In this document: one piece after another, positions 25,762-33,528 of the stretch | Layout: the number at the start of each line of letters is the position of its first letter | Position numbering within the stretch: position 1 is the stretch's first letter | Source of the DNA: Butyrivibrio fibrisolvens | GTDB taxonomy: Bacteria; Bacillota; Clostridia; Lachnospirales; Lachnospiraceae | NCBI RefSeq assembly: GCF_037113525.1 | Contig: NZ_CP146963.1 | Span: 1,736,001-1,800,000, forward strand | Direction of reading: 5' to 3' | Length of the DNA: 64,000 nucleotides | Made by a program: the position numbers and the translations under genes | The notes under the pieces: model-generated | What the model saw: only the letters and a program-made list of their open reading frames with translations | Databases searched by the model: none | What the model was told of the DNA's origin: nothing

Positions 25762-25855
25762 CATCCGAAAAGATAACTTTATAAGACAGATATGGAAAGG
25801 TTAACCCGAAACAGATAACCTGAAAAGACTGATCCAGTAAGACTAATCCGAAACA
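25762..25855. other. Degenerate direct repeats upstream of the GntR regulator
   Basis: Four imperfect copies of a CCGAAA/CTGAAAA word (ATCCGAAAAGATAAC, ACCCGAAACAGATAAC, ACCTGAAAAGACTGATCC, ATCCGAAACAT) at irregular spacing of about 20-50 bases. They could be operator half-sites; nothing palindromic typical of FadR/GntR sites was seen. Confidence 0.3.
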
Positions 25856-25881
25856 TATTTTCATTTATGAAAGAGTGGTCT

Positions 25882-26583
25882 ATGGAAAAGAATAAATCTT
25901 CAAGGGAAATAGTAACAAAGCGTATTACAGAAATGATACTCACAGGTCAGCTTAAGCCTGATGATCAGCTCCCTCCTGAGAGGGAGCTGGCTGAGAGTAT
26001 GGGTATCAGCAGAAATCTGTGTGCAGACATCATAAAAGAACTTGAAAAGAAAGGGCTTCTTGTCGTTGTTCCAAGGCAAGGAGTCTTTGTCAATGATTTT
26101 AGGAAAAACGGCAATATACATACGCTTGAAGCTCTTATGAAAGCTGATTTCGAACTTCAGCCAAAAGAGATCGCTTCGATCATTGAGTATAAATGGGGTA
26201 TTGAGACTCTTACATGCAAAAGGGTTATTCAGAACGCCACAGATGAAGAGATAGAAAGGCTCGGCAAGTTTCTGGATAATATATTGGAAGCAGATTCGCC
26301 AAATAAGGCTGCTCTTTGCGCATATGAGTATTATCACGAACTTGCAGTACTTAGCGGAAATACCATTGTTCCAATGCTGACTGCAGGGTTTAAGAAGGTT
26401 ACGGTTGGTCTGTGGACCAGATATGCTCAGAATTATGGAACGCAGCAGCTTTATAAGAGCCTTGCGGAAGTTTATTTTTACATAAATAAAAGAGATTTCG
26501 ATGGAGTCATCAGGCAGATAAGCCAGTCTACGACTGATACTATAAGCGGAGACTACAGCATATATAAGCAATTCCCACATTAA
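25882..26583 (+). CDS. GntR family (FadR-type) transcriptional regulator
   Basis: A 233-residue regulator. N-terminal winged helix: REIVTKRITEMILTGQLKPDDQLPPERELAESMGISRNLCADIIKEL, the classical GntR pattern. The C-terminal helical FCD-like domain (about 85-225) would bind a small effector. An ATG five codons earlier is possible; neither has a strong ribosome site. No metabolic operon is adjacent to suggest the ligand. Confidence 0.85.
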   Translation: MEKNKSSREIVTKRITEMILTGQLKPDDQLPPERELAESMGISRNLCADIIKELEKKGLLVVVPRQGVFVNDFRKNGNIHTLEALMKADFELQPKEIASIIEYKWGIETLTCKRVIQNATDEEIERLGKFLDNILEADSPNKAALCAYEYYHELAVLSGNTIVPMLTAGFKKVTVGLWTRYAQNYGTQQLYKSLAEVYFYINKRDFDGVIRQISQSTTDTISGDYSIYKQFPH

Positions 26584-26636
26584 AAAGTACTTGAAATGCA
26601 TTATTGGTAGGCGTTAAAATGTGTTCTGGTAAATAC

Positions 26637-26817
26637 GACATAGAAATGCATCCATGCATTTCTAAACATGTCTATATTACATCCTGTAATACGACATAGA
26701 AATGCATCCATGCATTTCTGAACATGTCTATATTACATCCTGTAATACGACATAGAAATGCATCCATGCATTTCTAAACATGTCTATATTACATCCTATA
26801 ATAGTGACATAGAAATT
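26637..26817. repeat. Tandem array of a 56-bp double-hairpin module (3 full + 1 partial copy)
   Basis: Copies begin at 26637, 26693 and 26749, with a partial one at 26806. Each has GACAT-AGAAATGCAT-CC-ATGCATTTCT-AAAC-ATGTC, a perfect inverted repeat, then a second small hairpin ATTACA-TCC-TGTAAT. The copies are almost identical (one A/G change in copy 2). The same module, in reverse complement with paired substitutions, sits in the tips of the long hairpins at 28348 and 38744. Confidence 0.9.
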
Positions 26818-26841
26818 AAATAATCAGGAGAATATTCAGCT

Positions 26842-28326
26842 ATGAACAAGATTGGTTTTGATAACGACAAATACCTGAAGATGCAGAGCGAGCAGATTCG
26901 CAGACGTATCAGCGAATTCGGCGGTAAGCTTTACATGGAGTTTGGTGGCAAGCTTTTCGATGATTTTCACGCATCAAGAGTACTTCCGGGATTTCTTCCT
27001 GATAGTAAGATCACTATGTTAAAAGAGCTTAAGGATCAGGCAGAGATAGTTATAGCGATCAATGCAGCTGATATTGAGAAAAATAAGGTTAGAGGCGACC
27101 TTGGAATCACTTATGATATGGATCTTTTAAGACTTGCGGACGCATTCCGTGAGGAAGGCCTCTATGTTGGTTCTGTTGTTCTTACCAGATTTGCTGAGCA
27201 GCCATCAGCAATTGCTTATGAGAAAAAACTTAAAGCACTGGGACTTAAAGTTTACAGACATTATCCTATTGAAAATTATCCTTCAGACATTTCACTTATT
27301 GTAAGTGATGAAGGTTTTGGAAGAAATGATTATATCGAAACAACTCATCCACTTGTTGTAATTACAGCTCCGGGACCTGGAAGCGGTAAGATGGCAACAT
27401 GTCTTTCCCAGCTCTATCATGAAAATAAGAGAGGTGTTAAGGCTGGATATGCCAAGTTTGAGACATTCCCAATCTGGAATCTACCTCTTAACCACCCTGT
27501 TAACCTTGCATATGAAGCAGCAACTGCTGACCTTGATGATGTTAACATGATCGATCCTTTCCATCTTGAGGCATATGGCGAGACTACAGTTAACTACAAC
27601 CGTGATATCGAAGTATTCCCGGTTCTTAATGCTATGTTTGAAAAGATCTCTGGAAAGTCTCCATATAAGTCACCTACAGACATGGGTGTTAACATGGCCG
27701 GAAAATGTATCTTTGATGATGAAGCAGTTTCAGCAGCAGCTAATCAGGAGATCATCAGAAGATATTATCAGGCACTTTGCGAATACCGTAAGGGTAATGC
27801 AGAGATGGAGCCTGTTCGTATCATAGAGCTTCTTATGAACAAGGCTGGCATTTCTACAGCAGACAGACCTGTTGTTGCAGCAGCTAACCTTAAAGCTGAG
27901 CAGACCGGCGGTCCTGCAGCAGCTATGGAACTTCCAAATGGCAAGATACTTACAGGTAAGACATCTGTTCTCCTTGGCGCATCTTCAGCTCTTTTACTTA
28001 ATGCACTTAAAGAGCTTGCTGGAATAGACGACAGCGTAGAGCTTATCCCTCCGGATTTCATCGAGCCTATCATGAAGCTTAAGAGCAATTGCCTTGGCGA
28101 TCACTCTTCACTTCTTCATCTTAATGAGATTCTTATCGCACTCTCAGTTACAGCTGTTAACAACGAGAATGCAAGAAAAGCTCTTGAGCATATTCCGGAT
28201 CTTAAGGGATGCGAAGCACACAGCTCAGTTATCCTGTCTCAGGTTGATGAGAATGTGTTCAAAAAGCTTGGCGTGAACCTTACATGCGAAGCGCATTACG
28301 AGAGCCAGAAGCTCTATCATAAATAA
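26842..28326 (+). CDS. DUF1846 domain-containing protein
   Basis: A 494-residue protein, normal length for DUF1846. Seen: N-terminal IGFDNDKYLKMQSEQIRRRI and FGGKLFDDFHASRVLPGF, and a glycine-rich nucleotide-type loop in VVITAPGPGSGKMATCLSQLY (about residue 175). The family is widespread in Bacillota, structurally nucleotide-binding-like, and has no agreed function. CAGGAG lies ten bases before the ATG. Confidence 0.9.
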   Translation: MNKIGFDNDKYLKMQSEQIRRRISEFGGKLYMEFGGKLFDDFHASRVLPGFLPDSKITMLKELKDQAEIVIAINAADIEKNKVRGDLGITYDMDLLRLADAFREEGLYVGSVVLTRFAEQPSAIAYEKKLKALGLKVYRHYPIENYPSDISLIVSDEGFGRNDYIETTHPLVVITAPGPGSGKMATCLSQLYHENKRGVKAGYAKFETFPIWNLPLNHPVNLAYEAATADLDDVNMIDPFHLEAYGETTVNYNRDIEVFPVLNAMFEKISGKSPYKSPTDMGVNMAGKCIFDDEAVSAAANQEIIRRYYQALCEYRKGNAEMEPVRIIELLMNKAGISTADRPVVAAANLKAEQTGGPAAAMELPNGKILTGKTSVLLGASSALLLNALKELAGIDDSVELIPPDFIEPIMKLKSNCLGDHSSLLHLNEILIALSVTAVNNENARKALEHIPDLKGCEAHSSVILSQVDENVFKKLGVNLTCEAHYESQKLYHK

Positions 28327-28347
28327 ATGAAATAGCTGGTCTTGGGG

Positions 28348-28624
28348 GATTCCTGGGACTGGCAGTTTATAAATGATTTTAGTGTCTCAAAAGTATTAAA
28401 ATTCAAGGTTTGATATATGCGCTTTTATATTCTGGGATCCATAAACTACAGGATGTAGTCACGACATGTTTAGAAGTTCATGGATGAACTTCTATGTCGG
28501 AAACTCGCTTCGCTCAAACATGTGGATCCCAAACAGAATATAAAAACCCATCTATCAAACTCTTGAATTTGATAATACTTTTGAAGACACTAAAATCATT
28601 TATAAACTGCCAGCCCCAGGAATC
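28348..28624 (+). repeat. Long hairpin element 2 (with double-hairpin insert)
   Basis: A 277-base inverted repeat. The outer arm starts GATTCCTGGGACTGGCAGTT and is mirrored by AACTGCCAGCCCCAGGAATC. It aligns with elements 1 and 3. The apical GGGATCCA/TGGATCCC stem encloses a 58-base insert that is the reverse complement of the module tandem at 26637 (ACTACA-GGA-TGTAGT, then GACATGTTT-AGAAGTTCAT and its complement). The loop CTCGCTTCGCTCAAACATG shared with element 1 follows. Confidence 0.88.
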
Positions 28625-28655
28625 TGCAAGATTTAGATGTATTTGAGGTTAGAAT

Positions 28656-29075
28656 ATGCTGGTACATAATGAAGAAGATTTTAAGTATATAATGCAGGAT
28701 TTTGAGAAGTACTATATTGGAGCAAGATATAGCTATGATGAGCTTATATCTTCGAATTTTGTGCCATTTAAGCTTAAAACCATCATTGAAAAGTATATAG
28801 CTAAGGATATTGATAAGAGTGCTACGCTTGAAAGCCACTTCTATTTTATGGATGACGAAGGCTTTGACTACAGAGTTTGTAGGCAACTTCGTTTAAGACT
28901 TCGCTGCTCGGTTCTTGTAAGCCCTCATGTAGATGGCGTAGAAGATAAGTATACTGAAAAAATATATCCTATAGATAAGCTTGTGAAGTTATCTTCACAG
29001 GATAAGATGGATAAGGGACTGGTGATAAGAGAACTTATAATAGGTAAGTTGTCTCTTTTGATGTTCCAGGTGTAA
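28656..29075 (+). CDS. Hypothetical protein
   Basis: A 139-residue soluble protein starting at an ATG behind GAGG. It is rich in charged residues with a predicted mixed alpha/beta character (SHFYFMDDEGFDYRVCRQLRLRLRCSVLV). No family is recognised. It lies between hairpin element 2 and the accessory island. Codon use is somewhat more AT-rich than upstream housekeeping genes. Confidence 0.55.
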   Translation: MLVHNEEDFKYIMQDFEKYYIGARYSYDELISSNFVPFKLKTIIEKYIAKDIDKSATLESHFYFMDDEGFDYRVCRQLRLRLRCSVLVSPHVDGVEDKYTEKIYPIDKLVKLSSQDKMDKGLVIRELIIGKLSLLMFQV

Positions 29076-29119
29076 CTCTTGGAAGCAGTAAAACCTGGTG
29101 ATAATCAATACAGCTTATA

Positions 29120-29525
29120 TTACAGCCATTCTTTTTTCTGTAATTTTTTAAGATAGTTCTTTTTAAAATCTCTTCTATTTCCGAAGAAGTTTACCTGCAG
29201 CTTCAACAGGATCATTGACATGTTTTTTCTCTATATAAAATGATTTATAACAAATATCCAATTGACGGACAAATGCTACCATTTTATTAAATATTCGTCG
29301 TCGCTCAGCTAATGTCATATCCTTATATATTTCTTCTTTCCTAATGATTGGGCCAGTATGAATACATAAATCATGTAGGCCGCGATAATCTAATTCTGTA
29401 TCTAACTTTGCTATGTCATTGGAAATATCGACCGACTGGTCATGAAAAACCATTGTAATTATATAATATGGTGAATGACTGGAATACTCTCCAAAATCAC
29501 CTGATTCATCTATGAAAATACTTAG
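29120..29525 (-). pseudogene. Broken DUF3800 gene
   Basis: The minus strand reads IFIDESGDFGEYSSHSPYYI, the hallmark DUF3800 N-terminus (acidic residues of an RNase H-like fold), but no ATG/GTG/TTG precedes it in frame: only CTA-AGT follows an in-frame stop. After about 110 residues (…VNDPVEAAGKL) the frame stops at 29175. In the next frame the typical DUF3800 end FFGNRRDFKKNYLKKLQKKE continues to a stop at 29120-29122. About 100 central residues are missing compared with the usual 220-250. This indicates an internal deletion with frameshift and a lost start. Confidence 0.75.
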
Positions 29526-29548
29526 TTATTTCACGAAGTTGCTCCCAT

Positions 29549-29612
29549 AAAAAATGGCGGGGAACTTCCCCGCCCATGATGGACCTGGGTCTTTCGACCA
29601 GCCCTTATTTGT
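29549..29612 (-). ncRNA. Small structured RNA upstream of the DUF3800 remnant
   Basis: On the minus strand a transcript of about 60 bases would contain GGGCTGGTCGAAAGACCCAG, a GNRA-type (GAAA) hairpin, then GGTCCATCATGG, then a strong terminator GGCGGGGA-AGT-TCCCCGCC with a T-run. A second copy at 36011 keeps the order and shows paired changes in the GAAA hairpin. RNA motifs next to DUF3800 genes have been reported from comparative genomics; whether this is one of those classes needs a covariance model search. Confidence 0.6.
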
Positions 29613-29618
29613 TCTATT

Positions 29619-29647
29619 ATTATATAACAAATCGTTATATAAATCAA
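29619..29647 (-). promoter_or_regulatory. Strong promoter of the small RNA, with internal inverted repeat
   Basis: Minus-strand TTGATT and TATAAT with exactly 17 bases between, seven bases before the RNA start. The spacer and -10 region form a perfect inverted repeat TTATATAAC-AAATC-GTTATATAA (29620-29642), a possible operator. Confidence 0.7.
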
Positions 29648-29678
29648 TAATTATAGGCGAGCTTAACAGCGGAATCTA

Positions 29679-29686
29679 TCAAAATA
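29679..29686 (+). repeat. Target site duplication of the IS66 element, left copy
   Basis: TCAAAATA, repeated exactly at 33638-33645. Eight bases is the duplication length known for IS66. Confidence 0.85.
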
Positions 29687-29719
29687 GTTACAGTTCAGAC
29701 CCTATCTTGAGATAAGAAG

Positions 29720-29760
29720 ACCGGTAGACTACACTTGATTCATCAAGTCGATCTACCGGC
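29720..29760 (-). terminator. Hairpin at the 3' end of the IS66 transposase gene
   Basis: CCGGTAGA/TCTACCGG and ACTTGAT/ATCAAGT form a nested stem overlapping the last codons of tnpC. On the minus strand it is followed by TTCTT, so it may terminate; on the plus strand CTTTT follows, so it may also block incoming transcription. Confidence 0.5.
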
Positions 29761-31449
29761 CTTTTGTCTATCGAAGATCTTCGATACGCTGTCATACACG
29801 CTGGATTCTGGATCCTGTCTTAATGACAGAAGCATACTCATGCTCTGACAGAGGTAATCAATGCTCGCATCCGAGCGGAAACTCATGACTTGGTGCTGCT
29901 TGCGTTTATAGGCACGCAAAAGACGTTCCGCCATGTTATTGTTGTGCGGAACTCTTATATCATGTAAAAACAGCAGATGGCTGGACCTATACTTTGCCAT
30001 GCGCCTGTATAAGTTATAGCCTTCCCTATAGTATTTACTGGGTGGAATATATTCGTATTCTTCTCGGGCTTCTTCCAGGATGCTGTCATATCTTTCTTCA
30101 AATTCCATGACAGTTTTTTCATCAAATCCTGTGGTTTCATCAATGCCGTTTCGGTAATGAACCATTTCCCGCAGAAGTTTATACATCTTCTTATTCCATT
30201 TCCGATCAGGCTCATTCTGTATGCTGTCTTTACAGTATCTCAGGATATGAGCGATACATTCCTGATGGCCACTGCCATAATTATAAAAGGTGGTGTCATG
30301 GTCATGGATGAATATCGCTGACTGGTTAAGGTCGACAGGGGTATCTTTTATTCCTGCATGACCTTTGTTTTCCCTGAAATAGTACTGGGCAGTCCCATCC
30401 GGAGCAGCAACAATAAATACAAATCGACTGCTTCCATTGCTTCTGGCATTGGTGTTATCTGTATGGAGTACAGGCTTCTGCATCAGTGATGCAAAAAGCT
30501 CTTTCTTTTCCTTATCCGTTTTCATGGAGAATTCTTTGGAGAGACCATTGACCATGCCTTTTGAAATGCTCAGTTTTCCGTCAGTGAGATCTGAAATAAG
30601 TTTGATGGTCTTGTCTATGGAGACACAGCATTCATTATTAAGGATGAATGCAAGTGCTTTGACGCTGCCGCCATAGTTTACGTCATTGATATATCCTTCA
30701 GGGAACTGCGCGTGGGATCTTTCGCCCGTCTTTGAATTATAGTAGACTTCAGCAGCGTATTCGTTAACATCCAGGAAAAACCTCAGATTTATCATCTGTT
30801 TACGGATGACTTTGCCGGTTTTCTTGAAGTCAGGATCTTCAAGTACTTCTTCCGGTGGAGGCAGCATAATAACTGGCTCTGATACAGCCTGCTTTTTTCG
30901 ACCGTAACCTTTGTGCCCAGGCTGACCGCCTGGACGTCTGCCGCTTTTTTCTCTGCTGTTGGATATTTTCTTGTGATTTGGAGACTGGGAAGATGGTTTA
31001 GAAGAGTTCTCATAATCTCTGTTGATCTGAGCCGTCAGTTTAAGATTCTTTCCCTGTTCTTCTTCAAGCTCAGTTTTTACTTCATATAATTCACGCCTTT
31101 GTTCAGCGACCTTGTCCAGGGCAGCATCTCGCTGCTGCTCCACCAGGATGATGCGCTTCTCGAGCGCTCTGATCCTGGCATCTTTAGCAGCGATTTCTTT
31201 CTGATGATCCTTATAGACATCTTCAATGGTGTCCCACCATTTATTTCTGACATCTATAGTCTGTGCGTGAGCCTTGGACAGCTCGACTTCAAGTTTGTGT
31301 ATGTGGCATTCTTCAGTATAAAGCATACTCTTATACTGAGCATCCATCTGCAGATACTTGGATCCGTTCTTGAAGGCATCAACCTGTGCCTGAAGATTCT
31401 TGACGCGGTACTGTAGAGTTGTAATTATTTCATACTGATAGTCGTTCAT
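29743..31449 (-). CDS. tnpC: IS66 family transposase
   Basis: A 568-residue DDE transposase. N-terminal 130 residues are coiled coil (leucine-zipper-like). A basic linker follows (SREKSGRRPGGQPGHKGYGRKK, about 165-190). The catalytic core includes the aspartate in VLHTDNTNARSNG, QECIAHILRYCKD, and the glutamate in NNMAERLLRAYKRKQHQVMSFRS. Full length with no internal stops, so possibly still active. Confidence 0.93.
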   Translation of the reverse strand: MNDYQYEIITTLQYRVKNLQAQVDAFKNGSKYLQMDAQYKSMLYTEECHIHKLEVELSKAHAQTIDVRNKWWDTIEDVYKDHQKEIAAKDARIRALEKRIILVEQQRDAALDKVAEQRRELYEVKTELEEEQGKNLKLTAQINRDYENSSKPSSQSPNHKKISNSREKSGRRPGGQPGHKGYGRKKQAVSEPVIMLPPPEEVLEDPDFKKTGKVIRKQMINLRFFLDVNEYAAEVYYNSKTGERSHAQFPEGYINDVNYGGSVKALAFILNNECCVSIDKTIKLISDLTDGKLSISKGMVNGLSKEFSMKTDKEKKELFASLMQKPVLHTDNTNARSNGSSRFVFIVAAPDGTAQYYFRENKGHAGIKDTPVDLNQSAIFIHDHDTTFYNYGSGHQECIAHILRYCKDSIQNEPDRKWNKKMYKLLREMVHYRNGIDETTGFDEKTVMEFEERYDSILEEAREEYEYIPPSKYYREGYNLYRRMAKYRSSHLLFLHDIRVPHNNNMAERLLRAYKRKQHQVMSFRSDASIDYLCQSMSMLLSLRQDPESSVYDSVSKIFDRQKAGRST

Positions 31450-31461
31450 AGAAGTGATTAC

Positions 31462-31753
31462 TTAGCCTTTAACTGTTTTATTTCTGCTTTGAGAGATTTG
31501 ATGAGTATTTCTTGTGCTTCACATTTCTTTTGAAGCTTTTCATATAGCTTTTTGTAGTCGGGTTCTTTTTCTTCGGTTTCCGCGGTCTTTCTATGTCTTC
31601 CATCAGTTGGAACCATTTCACCGGTTTCCGGATCAATCCTTCCGATCAGTGTTCTTTTTGCCCGGCTCTGCTTTTTTCTTTGTCCCAGTATGCCTTGGAT
31701 TCATACACGTAAGTAATACCGGTTCGTTTGTCTAACTGCTTAATTATGCCCAT
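31462..31753 (-). pseudogene. IS66 accessory reading frame, frameshifted at an A-run (or programmed -1 shift)
   Basis: From ATG 31753 (AAGGAG six bases upstream) the minus strand reads MGIIKQLDKRTGITYVYESK and YWDKEK, then SRAGQKEH-stop. Shifting back one base at GAAAAAAGC gives YWDKEKKQSRAKRTLIGRID and continues through PETGEMVPTDGRHRKTA and a coiled coil to the stop at 31462, 12 bp before tnpC. The shifted reading is clearly the ancestral protein. Either one A was lost (six instead of seven) or the six-A run allows frameshifting that controls expression. Confidence 0.65.
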
Positions 31754-31916
31754 GGTGTGCTCCTTTCAAATATACATCGTTACGTTTATATTATATATCA
31801 TAACGATTATAAATGCAATAGAAAACCCAGAAAAAATCAGATTTTTTCTGGGTTTGTGACAATTTTAATATGTGATTTTTAATCGTTAGGGTTGTGCGTC
31901 AAGCTAGGGTCTGAAC
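31754..31916. other. IS66 right-end noncoding region
   Basis: Upstream of the accessory gene, inside the element. Contains a hairpin with AAAACCCAGAAAAAATCAG/CTGGGTTT-type complementarity (about 31825-31857), then the right inverted repeat and the left copy of the IS4 target duplication GGGTCTGAAC (31907-31916). Confidence 0.6.
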
Positions 31917-32103
31917 CAATGTCAGTAAGTTAAGAAGGATAGATGTTATTACTAGAACTGATAATTAGCATTATTATGGTCGGAATCGATAGTTAAAAAT
32001 TATTTCCAAGCTGATATGAATTCACAAGTGACTTTTGAGCATGACAAATAGGCAGATGCAAATCTGCCGCTCACATAGTATTCTATTATTGGTATAATAG
32101 CTA

Positions 32104-33432
32104 TTACTTGAATCTATAAGTAAAGCTAGACGGATTTCGGAATCTATGCTGGCGGGCATATTTCCGATCGCGCCTGATAGGAAGCAAATTTTTTCCTATC
32201 AGGTTTTCTACATCAGGTGGATCTTCTCCAGCATGTAAGCTTAGAAAATAATGACATGCTTTGTAGGCAACAGAATAGTTGACTTGATATATGTGCTTTC
32301 CGCCTTTTTGAATGATTGTAACATGCCCCGTAATTATAGAGCAGAAATTGTAAAGAATAAGACGTGCCCAGATTTCCATTTCAATATATTTACGAGTTTT
32401 TGAATGGAAGTTAGCTGCACCAATCACATGTTTAAGCTCTCGGAATGAAGTTTCTACATTCCATCTGAGATTGTATAGATATTTGATTTCCTCCATTGAG
32501 AACTTATCAACCGGAAGATTGGTAATAATGTTTTCATATATATTTTCAGAGATTTTAAATCGGAGAACACGGAGAGATAATTGATACTCACTCCGCTCGC
32601 TTGGAGTAATGTAATCGAATTTTACTTCTGGACATATATATTTGTACTGTTCGGACAATTCTGGATGTTGGCGTTTCTTTTTAGATTGACTCCGGGTAAG
32701 TATACGATTGATAGAAATATCGAAGCCATCTTCAGTAAAAATATAATCTGCACCAAGAAGTCTTTGAGTCTTTATGTCAGTGGCACGAATAAGGAAATAT
32801 GCATTATGTTCAATTGCGTGCGCGAATACATTAAAAGAATGGAATCCTCGATCTGCTATAAATATAGGTTTTTGATCAGGGACATAGTGATGGCGATCAA
32901 TAAGATCACATAAGGCTTGAAACTCATTTTTCTTTCTGATTGGTTGCACAGTACAATCGGTATAGCGTTTTGATAACAGCTCAAACAGTGGAATTATATG
33001 TATTTGATTATAACCATTTGTAGTTTTACCATCTGGTGGGAAATATGACTCTTCATCCTTTGGATTTCTGGTAAAGGTGAAAGAAGAACCATCGGCAGCT
33101 AAAAGAAGATATTTACCCTTATAAAGTTTGTATGGGTATAAATCATTGAATGTATGTGACAAAAAAGGTAAAGCATCTGTAGACAATTTACATCGTTGTT
33201 GTATAAATGCAGAGTTAGTCGGTGTATTTACTTGAAATGAAAAATAATTAAGAAGCTCATCTTTAATAGTTCCCGCCTCCATTGATAACATAAGATGAAT
33301 TAAGGAAGAAAAATCAAGCTTTCTGTTTCTAGAAAAAAACTTGTCAGGATTAATAGAAAACTTTCCTGCATCTTTTGACATGTTAGAAATAATATTAAGT
33401 AGCGAATCTTTGACTTGTAGAGCAAATGACAT
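32104..33432 (-). CDS. IS4 family transposase
   Basis: A 442-residue DDE transposase. The start at 33432 is directly behind AAGGAGG. Seen: LLLAADGSSFTF (first D), PIFIADRGFHSFNVF (second D), and the IS4 signature region LRWNVETSFRELKHVIGAANFHS with the catalytic glutamate in the Y/F-x2-R-x3-E-type motif. Intact. AT-rich codon use compared with the IS66 transposase, so the two elements come from different sources. Confidence 0.92.
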   Translation of the reverse strand: MSFALQVKDSLLNIISNMSKDAGKFSINPDKFFSRNRKLDFSSLIHLMLSMEAGTIKDELLNYFSFQVNTPTNSAFIQQRCKLSTDALPFLSHTFNDLYPYKLYKGKYLLLAADGSSFTFTRNPKDEESYFPPDGKTTNGYNQIHIIPLFELLSKRYTDCTVQPIRKKNEFQALCDLIDRHHYVPDQKPIFIADRGFHSFNVFAHAIEHNAYFLIRATDIKTQRLLGADYIFTEDGFDISINRILTRSQSKKKRQHPELSEQYKYICPEVKFDYITPSERSEYQLSLRVLRFKISENIYENIITNLPVDKFSMEEIKYLYNLRWNVETSFRELKHVIGAANFHSKTRKYIEMEIWARLILYNFCSIITGHVTIIQKGGKHIYQVNYSVAYKACHYFLSLHAGEDPPDVENLIGKNLLPIRRDRKYARQHRFRNPSSFTYRFK

Positions 33433-33443
33433 TTTTGAACCTC

Positions 33444-33528
33444 CTTGAAATTGAAACAATGATTACATTGCTAATTTCAAGGGCCGCTCTAACTACCTCT
33501 TAAAAATCAATCAGTAGTTAGAGCGGCC
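33444..33528 (-). other. Two strong hairpins in the transposase 5' leader
   Basis: A perfect 15-bp stem GGCCGCTCTAACTAC (33482-33496) with its complement (33514-33528), then a second stem TTGAAATT...AATTTCAA (about 33446-33479). Both lie between the element end and the ribosome site. A third, GAGTTAGA/TCTAACTC, lies at 33570-33599. Such structures could shield transposase from read-through transcripts. Confidence 0.6.

Noticed and set aside
26637..26817. CRISPR array
   Set aside because: The 56-bp units are contiguous with no variable spacers, the repeats are long palindromes and no cas gene is near.
28348..28624. Classical MITE with target duplication
   Set aside because: No direct repeats flank the three copies and no transposase in the window shares their ends; the pairing extends over the whole element rather than short terminal repeats. 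It remains possible that distant transposases mobilise them.
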